A stretch of DNA of 64,000 bases from the NCBI GenBank assembly GCA_026390695.1, contig JAPLFL010000117.1, positions 1-64,000 of the forward strand. The letters are read 5' to 3'. How positions within the stretch are numbered: position 1 is the stretch's first letter; every line of letters starts with the position of its first letter. The position numbers and the translations under genes are program-made. Source of the DNA: Candidatus Kapaibacterium sp. (GTDB taxonomy: Bacteria; Bacteroidota; Ignavibacteria; Kapaibacteriales; UBA2268). Below, piece by piece: positions 44,771-53,224 of the stretch. Under the pieces are notes generated by a model. The model did not search any database. It worked only from the letters and a program-made list of their open reading frames with translations, and was not told the DNA's origin.

Positions 44771-45214
44771 TCAAGCCATTTTCTCATTGTTTTTTTGATA
44801 AAAATCATTTACTGTTTCAAAAAAAATCTTCGGTGGCCGAACAGCTTTTCGGGTTTGATTACTCAAAAAGCTATGTACGGTATATCCTTTGCATATCAAC
44901 GATTGATCTCTGAATATATTATATTCAAACGTAATCGTAGCTTTATATTCAAGTTTTAAACTTGTTTGAATTGTCAAAAGATCATCGTAATCGGCGGTTA
45001 AGATGAACCGAGCATGAGCTTCGGTAAGCGGAAGAAAAAATCCGAATTTTTCCACATCTGCATAAGCTAATCCTGCTTTGCGCATGAGTTCTGTTCTTCC
45101 GACTTCAAAATAGTTAAAATATCGTCCATTATTTACAACACCCATTTTATCTGTGTCAGCATAGATCACTCGGACAGTGGCGTCATTGGTTATAATTATT
45201 TTGTCTTCAAACAT
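44771..45214 (-). CDS. acyl-CoA thioesterase, hot-dog fold (YbgC-like)
   Basis: 147 residues. The catalytic block is RVIYADTDKMGVVNNGRYFNY with the key Asp, followed by FEVGRTELMRKAGL, as in the 4-hydroxybenzoyl-CoA/YbgC family. It hydrolyses short or medium acyl-CoA. It is 27 bp upstream of the porQ-like gene. Confidence 0.85.
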   Translation of the reverse strand: MFEDKIIITNDATVRVIYADTDKMGVVNNGRYFNYFEVGRTELMRKAGLAYADVEKFGFFLPLTEAHARFILTADYDDLLTIQTSLKLEYKATITFEYNIFRDQSLICKGYTVHSFLSNQTRKAVRPPKIFFETVNDFYQKNNEKMA

Positions 45215-45322
45215 TTGTCAATTTTCAATTTTGTATAACTACAAATATAATTATAAATTATGAATAATAAATGTAGTAAAGTAATTTTGTAATGATGATC
45301 CTAATAGCAAGATTCAATTTGT

Positions 45323-45356
45323 TTTGAGAGTATTTAAAAAATTTTCTGTATCTTTG
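45323..45356 (+). promoter_or_regulatory. candidate promoter for the secreted protein at 45406
   Basis: TATCTTTG at 45349-45356 matches the TAnnTTTG box exactly. TTTG at 45323-45326 lies 22 bases before it, slightly longer than the usual 19-21. The gene starts about 50 bases downstream. Confidence 0.4.
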
Positions 45357-45405
45357 TTTCAAATAGATGTGTCTTATGATATACTAATTTTATTTCAGAG
45401 TATAT

Positions 45406-46203
45406 ATGAAAAAAATAATGAAAAATACTGTTGTTTTAGTAATTATTCTGCATATAATTACTGGTAAAGCCATTTCCGGGACTTTTAGTCTAATGATTGA
45501 TGGAAATTTTTGGAATGGGGATTATGGTGTTTCGGAATCTATGAGATACACCGAAATTTTTGTGAAACCTCCACTTAAACTGGCTTACTATATTGCAATT
45601 ATACCTGCATCTGTGGGAGCTGGTTCTAAATGTGGCTCTATAAATTTTGATTTTGATTATAGATTAGATTCATCAAATTTTTCAATATACTTTTCGTTAA
45701 CCGAATCATTGTTCCAATCATTTATAAGATATAATACTGATGCTGGAGAACAAGATATTTATTTAATGCTAACTTCTTACAAATTAGGATTAGGATATAC
45801 AATTGGAAATAAATTGAATTTATGGAATACATTCTTTCGTTTTGGGCTAAATGTATCAAATTTGCAATTATCCACTAATTGGCGTGTCTGGGCTAACCCA
45901 ATAAATGAATATGGTAGTTTTGAAACAGAATATGTTAATAGATATGGATTTAATATGTTAGTTGGAGGAAGATTAAATATTCCAAGCCCATTTTCATGGA
46001 TTCGGTTATCTGTTGAACCAACGATAAGCTATTGTATGGTGAATTTATTAACTAAAACTTACAGTGATTCTGTGACGGCAATTTATGGGACTTATAGAGA
46101 GAAAGTAAACTTAAACGACGCATCCAATCCTAATGATCCGAATTCAAGCCCAAGATATATCGATTATATTTCTTTGAGAGTGGGACTGAGAATTACTTTT
46201 TGA
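45406..46203 (+). CDS. secreted, probable outer-membrane protein of unknown function
   Basis: 265 residues. A signal peptide (MKNTVVLVIILHIITGKAISG) is followed by alternating hydrophobic strands rich in aromatic residues and ending in ISLRVGLRITF, the kind of C-terminal strand seen in outer-membrane beta-barrels. I recognise no family. It stands alone with a candidate promoter upstream. Confidence 0.65.
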   Translation: MKKIMKNTVVLVIILHIITGKAISGTFSLMIDGNFWNGDYGVSESMRYTEIFVKPPLKLAYYIAIIPASVGAGSKCGSINFDFDYRLDSSNFSIYFSLTESLFQSFIRYNTDAGEQDIYLMLTSYKLGLGYTIGNKLNLWNTFFRFGLNVSNLQLSTNWRVWANPINEYGSFETEYVNRYGFNMLVGGRLNIPSPFSWIRLSVEPTISYCMVNLLTKTYSDSVTAIYGTYREKVNLNDASNPNDPNSSPRYIDYISLRVGLRITF

Positions 46204-46417
46204 TTATGATTTCGAATGTTAAATCAAGAAAAAGAATGTAATCAAAAGAGTTGATTTGTTAAATTATTTCCCGCTACTCAGATTTATTCTATGGCCGGAG
46301 GAAAAGCTCCAGACGTAATGATAAGATTATATTTTCAAATAAATTGCCTCTGAAGCGCTGATAAATAATTTATTATTAATACAAGAACCGAAGTTATAGA
46401 TTAAATGCTATTATAAA

Positions 46418-46435
46418 AATGTTTGTCCAAACATT
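46418..46435. promoter_or_regulatory. inverted repeat upstream of pepT
   Basis: AATGTTTG and CAAACATT are exact inverted repeats around TC. The site lies about 105 bp before the pepT start in a 336-bp gap (46204-46539) that otherwise shows nothing recognisable. It could be an operator or a small hairpin. Confidence 0.3.
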
Positions 46436-46539
46436 ACAATTAACATTTTATTGATTGCTTCATTCAAATATTCTCTCAATTCTCTCGTCAAAGTCTGATT
46501 ATTAAAAATCTTATTTTTCAAAATATATTAGGAAATATT

Positions 46540-47781
46540 ATGTCAGAATCAGTGTTAAACAAATTTTTAAGATATGTCAAAATTGATACCCAATCCAAAG
46601 AAGATGTTGAAACCATTCCCAGCACTGCAAAACAATTTGATCTTGCTAATTTATTAGTTAAAGAATTACACGAAATGGGCATTGATAATGCAGCCATAGA
46701 TGAAAATTGCTATGTAATGGCTTCCATTCCATCAAATCTTCCAGAAAATCATCCTAAATACGGGACAGCTCCCAAGGTTGGATTTATTGCACATGTTGAT
46801 ACTTCACCCGAAGTTAGTGGTGCAAATGTTAATCCGCAAATTATTGAAAACTATCAGGGTGGAGATATTGTTCTTGGTGATTCCGGATTTGTAATCAGCG
46901 AAGCCGAGAATAGCTGCCTGAAAAGTATCATCGGGCATACTTTAGTTACTACCGACGGTACCACTTTGCTTGGATCAGATGATAAATCCGGAGTAGCAGC
47001 AATAATGACACTTGCTCAAACTCTGCAGGAAAATCCTGAAATTTTGCACGGAGAAATCAAAATAGGTTTTACACCCGATGAAGAAGTTGGCCGTGGTGCT
47101 GACAAATTCAATATCGAATCATTTGGAGCTGATTTTGCATATACTATCGATGGTGATTTGCCCGGTGAGCTGAACAAAGAAACATTCAGTGCCAATACAG
47201 CTATTATTACTGTCCATGGGCGGGACATTCATCCCGGTATGGCAAAAAATATCATGGTTAATTCGGTACGCGTAATAGCCGATATTATATCTTTGATGCC
47301 AAAAAATAAAGCACCTGAAACAACAGAGAAATATGAACAGTATCTGCATCCATACGTGCTTGAGGGCGGCGTTTCCAAATCAACAATTAAAATATTACTT
47401 CGTGATTTCGTGACCGATGGACTTGAAAGCGAAAAAGTTTTATTAGAAAAAATCATTGATGTCGTGCAGCCAAACTATCCAAATGCCAAAATCGAACTTG
47501 AAATTAAAGAATCCTATCGCAATATGCGCGAAAAACTTGAAGAGCGTCCCGAAGTTCTGAAGTATTTATGGGAAGCAGCCGTGATGGCAGGAACCGATCC
47601 ATATTGGGAACCTATTCGCGGTGGAACGGACGGATCTCGTTTATCGGCAATGGGACTGCCAACTCCGAATATTTATACCGGAGGTAAAAATTTCCATAGC
47701 CGCACTGAGTTTGTCGATGTTAATGGTTTAAATAAAACAGTGGAAACTATAATAAATATTTGCAGACTGGTAGTGGGATGA
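46540..47781 (+). CDS. pepT: peptidase T (tripeptide aminopeptidase)
   Basis: 413 residues, full length. M20 metallopeptidase motifs: FIAHVDTSPEV (metal His), GTTLLGSDDKSGVAAIM (bridging Asp), FTPDEEVGRGAD (catalytic Glu), YTIDGDLPGEL (second metal ligand) and FHSRTEFVDVNG. It removes N-terminal residues from tripeptides in the cytoplasm. Confidence 0.95.
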   Translation: MSESVLNKFLRYVKIDTQSKEDVETIPSTAKQFDLANLLVKELHEMGIDNAAIDENCYVMASIPSNLPENHPKYGTAPKVGFIAHVDTSPEVSGANVNPQIIENYQGGDIVLGDSGFVISEAENSCLKSIIGHTLVTTDGTTLLGSDDKSGVAAIMTLAQTLQENPEILHGEIKIGFTPDEEVGRGADKFNIESFGADFAYTIDGDLPGELNKETFSANTAIITVHGRDIHPGMAKNIMVNSVRVIADIISLMPKNKAPETTEKYEQYLHPYVLEGGVSKSTIKILLRDFVTDGLESEKVLLEKIIDVVQPNYPNAKIELEIKESYRNMREKLEERPEVLKYLWEAAVMAGTDPYWEPIRGGTDGSRLSAMGLPTPNIYTGGKNFHSRTEFVDVNGLNKTVETIINICRLVVG

Positions 47782-47835
47782 AATACTGATAACAATACTT
47801 TGTCCATCTAATTCAAGTTTAATGACCATAAAAAA

Positions 47836-47865
47836 ATGAACTCCAGCTTTTTTGCCGGAGTTCAT
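47836..47865. terminator. bidirectional terminator between pepT and a minus-strand gene
   Basis: ATGAACTCCAGC pairs with GCCGGAGTTCAT (one mismatch) around a run of T. A-rich sequence lies on the left and T-rich on the right, so the hairpin can end transcription from both convergent genes. Confidence 0.8.
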
Positions 47866-47905
47866 TTTATATTTTTAAATTAACAAAATCAACATTTTGA
47901 AAATT

Positions 47906-48205
47906 TTATCTACTCTCCAACATTGCCTTAAAACCATTTTGCAAATCTTCAAGATTCATGACAGGTGATAAGACTATTCCTGCTTTCAATTTTTCATACA
48001 AAGGTTCTAACATTGGCGGCATTTGTGAACTATCGGTCATTTCAAAAAAGAACATAGATGTCCTCTTTCCATTGACAGAAGTAAAATAACTGGCTTCCGG
48101 CTTTATCTTTTCACATAAAGCAGCAACCAATTTTGGCATTTCTCCTGTTAGTATAGCCTGGTTTCCGGCTTCTACATCTATAGTAACTGTCAACATCATT
48201 CTCAT
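47906..48205 (-). CDS. small DUF3303-like conserved protein
   Basis: 99 residues from the ATG at 48205, which has GGAG upstream; the frame is open to 48223. The pattern MRMMLTVTIDVEAGNQAI, then KPEASYFTSVNGKRTSMFFFEMTDSSQMP and LSPVMNLEDLQNGF is one I associate with DUF3303-type alpha/beta proteins of unknown role. No cysteine motif or signal peptide, so it is cytoplasmic. Confidence 0.65.
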   Translation of the reverse strand: MRMMLTVTIDVEAGNQAILTGEMPKLVAALCEKIKPEASYFTSVNGKRTSMFFFEMTDSSQMPPMLEPLYEKLKAGIVLSPVMNLEDLQNGFKAMLESR

Positions 48206-48329
48206 AAAATTTCTCCATATCAAGTTATAAAATAATTACATTACAAAAATAATCAAATTAATTATATAATCCTAAATATTTTTTTAGTTATGCCAAAAAA
48301 CGATAAATATTATTCTTTTTGCAAATTTG

Positions 48330-48337
48330 TATATTTG
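48330..48337 (+). promoter_or_regulatory. candidate -7 box for the glycosyltransferase at 48399
   Basis: TATATTTG matches TAnnTTTG exactly and would start transcription near 48343. A second, imperfect promoter (TTG at 48364, TTAATTTG at 48386) nearer the gene would give an almost leaderless message. Confidence 0.3.
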
Positions 48338-48398
48338 ATGTTGATAACTTCTGTCTTCCTTCCTTGACTTTTTGTTAAAAAATAGTTAATTTGCAGTC

Positions 48399-49691
48399 AT
48401 GGGGGAAGACAATTTACAAATTTTAAAAAGAAATGTTCTGGTAATATCATACTATTTCCCACCTATGGGTTTGAGTGGAGTGCAAAGAACATTGAAATTT
48501 GTTAAGTATCTGCCGGAAAATGGCTGGGAACCTCTCATTCTAACTTCTTCATCCGAAGCATACTATGCTTTTGACGAAACACTCATGGATGAAGTCCCGA
48601 AACCGGAAAATATATATCGAACCAAGCCAGATATTTCTCGTTTTGCCAAATTGAAAAGTGGAACGGTAATGAAATATCCTTCTCGTTTCAGCAAAGCCAT
48701 CAGGAGTTCGATCAGTTCTGTATTCTTCCAACCCGATAGTCGGAGCGGGTGGCGGAAATCGGCTGTAGCCCTTGGAAGAAAGATTTTGACCAATAATCCT
48801 GTCCATGCAATATATGCAAGTGGGCCACCATATACAGATTTCTTAGTTGCTATGGAATTATCCAAGCAATTCGAAATACCATTTGTTATTGATTATCGCG
48901 ATCCATGGCTGGACAATCCTTATTATCATTATCCGAGTCCTTTCCATAAGTCCTATAGCCAGAATCTTGAAGAAGAAGTTCTTAAAAATACCAGTAAGGC
49001 AGTAGTCACATCTCGATATGTTAAGGAGCTAATGCTGAAGCGCTATCGGATATTATCACATGAAGACATAGTAATCATTCCGCAGGGATTTGATTCTAAT
49101 GATTTCTCAGCAGTAGAAGCCACGGAAAAGAATAAAGATAAATTCGTAATAACCCACACAGGCACTTTTGGCGATGATTTGACTCCAAAATATTTTCTCA
49201 AAGCTCTTGCCTCATTCTTATCGAAAAATAAGGAAGCAGCAGAAAAGGTTGAAGCCCGCTTTGCTGGCGTTATGAGCAAAAGTCATCAAAAACTTGTAAA
49301 GAAGTTCAAATTAGAAAAAAATATTGTGAATTGTGGTTATTTGCCGCATCAGCAGAGCATTGCGGAATTGAAAAATGCAGATGTACTCTGGCTGATGTTT
49401 CAGAACAAAGCCATGACTCCCGGCCGCTTATTCGAATATATCGGTGCACAAAAACCGATATTAATCTGTGGCCCTGATGGCGAAATGAAAAGGGCTGCAC
49501 TTGCATCTAAAGCTGCAATTGATTGCCCTCCGAATGATATTAAAGCAATCGAAAAAGCAATTTCTATATTTTATGAAAAGTGGCAATCTGATTGCCTACC
49601 CAAAATTAGCTCTCAATATGCTTCTAATTTCGATAGACGATTGCTGACTGCGGATTTAGCCCGTGAATTGTCTCTTGTCGCACTTTATTAA
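48399..49691 (+). CDS. GT-B fold glycosyltransferase (family 4-like)
   Basis: 430 residues. Starts VLVISYYFPPMGLSGVQRTL, a common opening of group 1 transferases. It has FVIDYRDPWLDNPYY, VVTSRYVKEL, a HTGTFGDDLTP segment and the donor-site region LEYIGAQKPILICGPDGEM-like (FEYIGAQKP). It probably builds surface polysaccharide or glycolipid; donor and acceptor are unknown. It stands alone rather than in a polysaccharide cluster. Confidence 0.8.
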   Translation: MGEDNLQILKRNVLVISYYFPPMGLSGVQRTLKFVKYLPENGWEPLILTSSSEAYYAFDETLMDEVPKPENIYRTKPDISRFAKLKSGTVMKYPSRFSKAIRSSISSVFFQPDSRSGWRKSAVALGRKILTNNPVHAIYASGPPYTDFLVAMELSKQFEIPFVIDYRDPWLDNPYYHYPSPFHKSYSQNLEEEVLKNTSKAVVTSRYVKELMLKRYRILSHEDIVIIPQGFDSNDFSAVEATEKNKDKFVITHTGTFGDDLTPKYFLKALASFLSKNKEAAEKVEARFAGVMSKSHQKLVKKFKLEKNIVNCGYLPHQQSIAELKNADVLWLMFQNKAMTPGRLFEYIGAQKPILICGPDGEMKRAALASKAAIDCPPNDIKAIEKAISIFYEKWQSDCLPKISSQYASNFDRRLLTADLARELSLVALY

Positions 49692-49777
49692 TTTACTATG
49701 AATAACTTTGATAATTAATTGTTTTTTATTATTTTTACATTGATTTTTTTGTTTAACTTTATAAAGGTTTATTTTCT

Positions 49778-50710
49778 ATGAGGAACATTTTTTTGAAAAC
49801 TATACTTCTTGCAGTAATTGTCGCTATTTCAGCATTTACAGCCTGCAATGATACTTCCAGTCCTATGACCAACCCGATGGAGCCAACTAATATTATGGCT
49901 ACATCAATTAATGAGTCAACAGTAAAATTGAAATGGACTGCATCTGTTAGTGAAAAAGATACTAATTTCAAAGGTTACATTCTTGAAATCAGCTCTGCTT
50001 CCGGTGGCCCAATGACTCCGATGAATATTTTAAAAAGCCAAAACCCAATTTCAATTACTAATTTGACCGAAGGTGTTGTTTATACATTTTCATTAAAATC
50101 AGTTACGAATGACGGTATGAAGAGTGACATGGCAGCCTCTGTAAATTGGGCTCCTGCACGCCGTTTTACAACTCCAAGTATCCGTGTTTATGAATTTCAG
50201 TCAACTCGTGGAAGCGGACTTGAACTATTAAATGCTACCGACAATGCTCCAAAATGCTTAACCGTTATTGACGGAGATCGCTGGGATTTAGCCCTCGATA
50301 CAAGAAACGATTCAAATGAAGTCGGCTCGCCAAAAGCCAGCGGATACACCGATGCAAACTATAAATTCAATAACGGTAAACTTGCCAAAGATTTCACTAT
50401 CTATAAGGTTATTGATAATGTAACAAGTTTAGATGACATTTACGATTCACAGGCAATTGATAAATATGCAGATTCAGCACAGAAAATGGTTAATTTTACC
50501 ACTAAAACCAAAGGATTTGTGATGCTTGCTAAAACCCAAGAAGGTAACTTTGCCAAAATTTTCGTTAAAGATAATAGTGGAGTGATTCTTCAAGGTACTG
50601 CAAAAGACAGATTTATCGAATGTGAAATATCTTATCAGAAGACCAAATGGGTTCCGTATGCAAGTATTAATACAGGAACAAAAGTAATTAAAAATAACAG
50701 TTTAAAATAA
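49778..50710 (+). CDS. lipoprotein with a fibronectin type III domain
   Basis: 310 residues. Lipobox FTACN (C23) after a signal peptide. Residues 30-120 form a fibronectin type III-like domain (EPTNIMATSINESTVKLKW ... VYTFSLKSVTNDGMKS). The second half (VYEFQSTRGSGLELL, GDRWDLALDTRND, GYTDANYKF) resembles HmuY-like domains, with which some Bacteroidota lipoproteins bind heme. The heme suggestion is weak. It precedes a small secreted protein gene by 25 bp. Confidence 0.7.
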   Translation: MRNIFLKTILLAVIVAISAFTACNDTSSPMTNPMEPTNIMATSINESTVKLKWTASVSEKDTNFKGYILEISSASGGPMTPMNILKSQNPISITNLTEGVVYTFSLKSVTNDGMKSDMAASVNWAPARRFTTPSIRVYEFQSTRGSGLELLNATDNAPKCLTVIDGDRWDLALDTRNDSNEVGSPKASGYTDANYKFNNGKLAKDFTIYKVIDNVTSLDDIYDSQAIDKYADSAQKMVNFTTKTKGFVMLAKTQEGNFAKIFVKDNSGVILQGTAKDRFIECEISYQKTKWVPYASINTGTKVIKNNSLK

Positions 50711-50735
50711 ATCATTAATTAGGGAATTATATATC

Positions 50736-51158
50736 ATGAAAAAATTATTATTTTTAGCAGTTTTTGTACTGTCCTTCTCTTTAGTTATGGCACAAGCTCC
50801 TGTAATTAAAAAACAAACAGCGCCACCTGCAAAAGAAGCAGCTAAAACTGAAAAAGCAGGAAAATCGGAAAAATTAGCCAAAGGTCAAAAAGCAGTTAGT
50901 GGAGTTGTTGTTAATCTTCTTAGTGCAATTACAAATGCAAAACCAGCTGGAATAACAAAAGCCGATGCCGAAGGTTTTGTGGCTCGTGGTGAGCATCTTG
51001 CATTATATGCAGGCAATAAATTATATATTATTGTTAATCCTGATGGTACATCTTGCGACAAAAAACTCGCAGCTAAAGCAGGAAAAGATGTAAAAGTAAC
51101 CGGAAAATCCGTTTCAAAAGCAGGAATTAATGCAATTATAGCAAGCACGATTGATTAA
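50736..51158 (+). CDS. small secreted protein with Lys/Ala-rich linker
   Basis: 140 residues. A signal peptide (MKKLLFLAVFVLSFSLVMAQ) and a Lys/Ala linker (KEAAKTEKAGKSEKLAKGQK) precede a globular part with ITKADAEGFVARGEHLALY, LYIIVNPDGTSCDKKLAAKAGKDVKVTGK and GINAIIAS. The second half looks like an OB-fold-like bacterial domain (inference). It ends with a strong terminator. Function unknown. Confidence 0.7.
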   Translation: MKKLLFLAVFVLSFSLVMAQAPVIKKQTAPPAKEAAKTEKAGKSEKLAKGQKAVSGVVVNLLSAITNAKPAGITKADAEGFVARGEHLALYAGNKLYIIVNPDGTSCDKKLAAKAGKDVKVTGKSVSKAGINAIIASTID

Positions 51159-51184
51159 TTATTGCTCTCGCTCAAAGATATAGA

Positions 51185-51211
51185 AAAGAGCGGGCAATCC
51201 CGCTCTTTTTT
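51185..51211 (+). terminator. intrinsic terminator after the small secreted protein gene
   Basis: AAGAGCGGG and CCCGCTCTT form a GC-rich 9-bp stem around CAAT, followed by TTTTT. It begins about 27 bp after the stop at 51158. Confidence 0.9.
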
Positions 51212-51286
51212 AGTTAAAGGTTGATAATGTAAAACTTTATCTGTTAAAGGGTTAATTCATAATTAAAATCATTAATAATTAAAAAG

Positions 51287-52768
51287 ATGTTGCTTGAAAA
51301 ATTACTGAGACATTTTGATTATTTCAGAATGTATGGTGAAAAAGAAATCGAAATTTCAGGTATTCAATTCGATTCCCGGAAAATTGAACTTGGAAATCTC
51401 TTTGTGGCTGTTCGTGGGATTGGAGCAGATGGTCATCAATATATTAGCAAGGCTATTGAAAAAGGAGCATCTGCAATAGTTTGCGAAGATCTACCTTCGG
51501 AAATAAGTTCCAAAATAACCTATATTATAGTTAGAAATTCTCGAAAAGCATTAGCACAATTAGCGCACTGCTGGTATGATTTCCCGACAAAAAAAATGTA
51601 TATTTGCGGTATCACAGGCACAAATGGTAAAACAACCTGTACTTTTCTCATTAAATCCATATTTGAGGATGCAGGCTATAAAACGGGTATTATCGGTACA
51701 ACAGGAATATTTATTGGTGATAAAATACTAACAGCATCGCATACAACTCCCGATCCGTTTGAATTATGTAAAATATTTTCTGAAATGAGGGAAGAAGGAA
51801 TATCGCATGTCGCAATGGAAGTATCATCCCATTCATTAGATCAATATAGAGTTTTTGGAATAAATTTTTCAGCGGCATTGTTTACAAATCTTTCATTGGA
51901 TCATCTTGATTATCACGAAAACATGATTAATTATGCCAATGCCAAAATGAAACTTTTTGAGTCATTAGGTGAAAATGGTCTGGCTATTGTTAATTCCGAT
52001 GATGAATATTCCGACCAGATGCTAAAAGCAGCCATGTGTTATAATAAAATAAAAGTTGGAAGAACAGCCGGAGCTGATTACAAAATAGAAGATGAAGTTT
52101 TTTCGCTAACGGGTTCAATTTTTAAACTCAAAAATTCATCAAATAAAGCAGTTGAATTATATACACAACTTCCGGGTAACTTTAACATCGAAAATGTGGC
52201 ATTAGTAGCAGCTTTTGCCTTATCCTTCGGTATAAGCACCGAACAACTGCAAAGTTCACTAAATAATGCGGTCGGTGCTCCCGGCAGAATGTCAAAATAT
52301 ATATTGAAAAGCGGTGCTATAGCATTTATTGATTATGCTCATACCCCTGATGCATTAGGGAAAGCACTCCTAACATGTAAAAAATTATTAAAAAGTGCAC
52401 ATTTTAATACAAACAAACTCATTTGTGTCTTTGGTTGCGGCGGAGATCGGGATAAAAGCAAGAGACCGGAAATGGGGGAAATTGCTGTTAATTATGCAGA
52501 TTTCACTATTATCACAAATGATAATTCAAGAACCGAGAACCCTGATGATATTGTAAATGATATTATAAAGAACATTAAATACGGTGTTATAGCTTATAGA
52601 GATAAGTATTTGATTGAGACTGACCGTAGAAAAGCAATCGGTTATGCAGCCGGATTAGCGCAAAAAAATGATATTATTCTAATTGCTGGCAAAGGACATG
52701 AAGATTATCAAATAATAGGAACTGAAAAATTCAAATTTGATGATTATGAAGAGATAAGTAAGTTTTAG
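51287..52768 (+). CDS. murE: UDP-N-acetylmuramoyl-tripeptide synthetase MurE
   Basis: 493 residues. Central ATP loop GITGTNGKTTCTF, SSHSLDQYRVFGINF, FTNLSLDHLDYHENM, PGRMSKY and DYAHTPDAL are all MurE marks. The amino-acid-selecting motif is DNSRTENP, versus DNPR in most meso-diaminopimelate enzymes; the key Arg is kept, so addition of diaminopimelate is the best guess. It makes cell-wall precursor in the cytoplasm. No other mur gene lies beside it. Confidence 0.93.
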   Translation: MLLEKLLRHFDYFRMYGEKEIEISGIQFDSRKIELGNLFVAVRGIGADGHQYISKAIEKGASAIVCEDLPSEISSKITYIIVRNSRKALAQLAHCWYDFPTKKMYICGITGTNGKTTCTFLIKSIFEDAGYKTGIIGTTGIFIGDKILTASHTTPDPFELCKIFSEMREEGISHVAMEVSSHSLDQYRVFGINFSAALFTNLSLDHLDYHENMINYANAKMKLFESLGENGLAIVNSDDEYSDQMLKAAMCYNKIKVGRTAGADYKIEDEVFSLTGSIFKLKNSSNKAVELYTQLPGNFNIENVALVAAFALSFGISTEQLQSSLNNAVGAPGRMSKYILKSGAIAFIDYAHTPDALGKALLTCKKLLKSAHFNTNKLICVFGCGGDRDKSKRPEMGEIAVNYADFTIITNDNSRTENPDDIVNDIIKNIKYGVIAYRDKYLIETDRRKAIGYAAGLAQKNDIILIAGKGHEDYQIIGTEKFKFDDYEEISKF

Positions 52769-52800
52769 ATAAATAGAGCCTGATAATTATTTTTAAATTG

Positions 52801-52818
52801 TCAGACAAGAATGTCTGA
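52801..52818. repeat. dispersed 18-mer, second copy
   Basis: TCAGACAAGAATGTCTGA, a near-palindrome, matches 42508-42525 at 17 of 18 positions. It follows murE in the 456-bp gap 52769-53224. Confidence 0.6.
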
Positions 52819-52890
52819 TCTACAAAATATTTGATAAGCATTCCATTTTGTTTATTATTAATATCATTTCCTTAATTATTTAGGAATTAT

Positions 52891-53012
52891 TGTCATTCCC
52901 GCGCATGAGATTGTGTGAAAACACGAAATATTCACGTGTCTGTCATTCTCGCGCATGCGGGAATCCCATTCCATGGCGCAATTGGGAATTCCTGCATACG
53001 CACAAATGACAG
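52891..53012. repeat. REP-like inverted-repeat element
   Basis: CTGTCATTCTCGCGCATGCG begins the left arm (52940-52967), and its imperfect complement is at 52984-53012, ending in AAATGACAG. A part copy, TGTCATTCCCGCGCATGAG, precedes at 52891. The base composition is far more GC-rich than the surroundings. Such 'GTCATTCCCGCG' repeats are common intergenic elements in many bacteria. Confidence 0.75.
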
Positions 53013-53224
53013 ACTTCAAGTAGGAAACGATATAAGACCAATTACATTTCTTTTATAGAATATATATATTCATGACAGAAAGCCAATTAGTATCAGAACT
53101 CATTTTGATACCGTACATCGATCAATAGATGCCCTGAGCAAAGCGATTACCGAAACCTCAAGTTTACATTTTTTAAGCAATAATCCTTTTAAGATTAAAC
53201 TCAACTTTAAAGCATTACAAGCTA

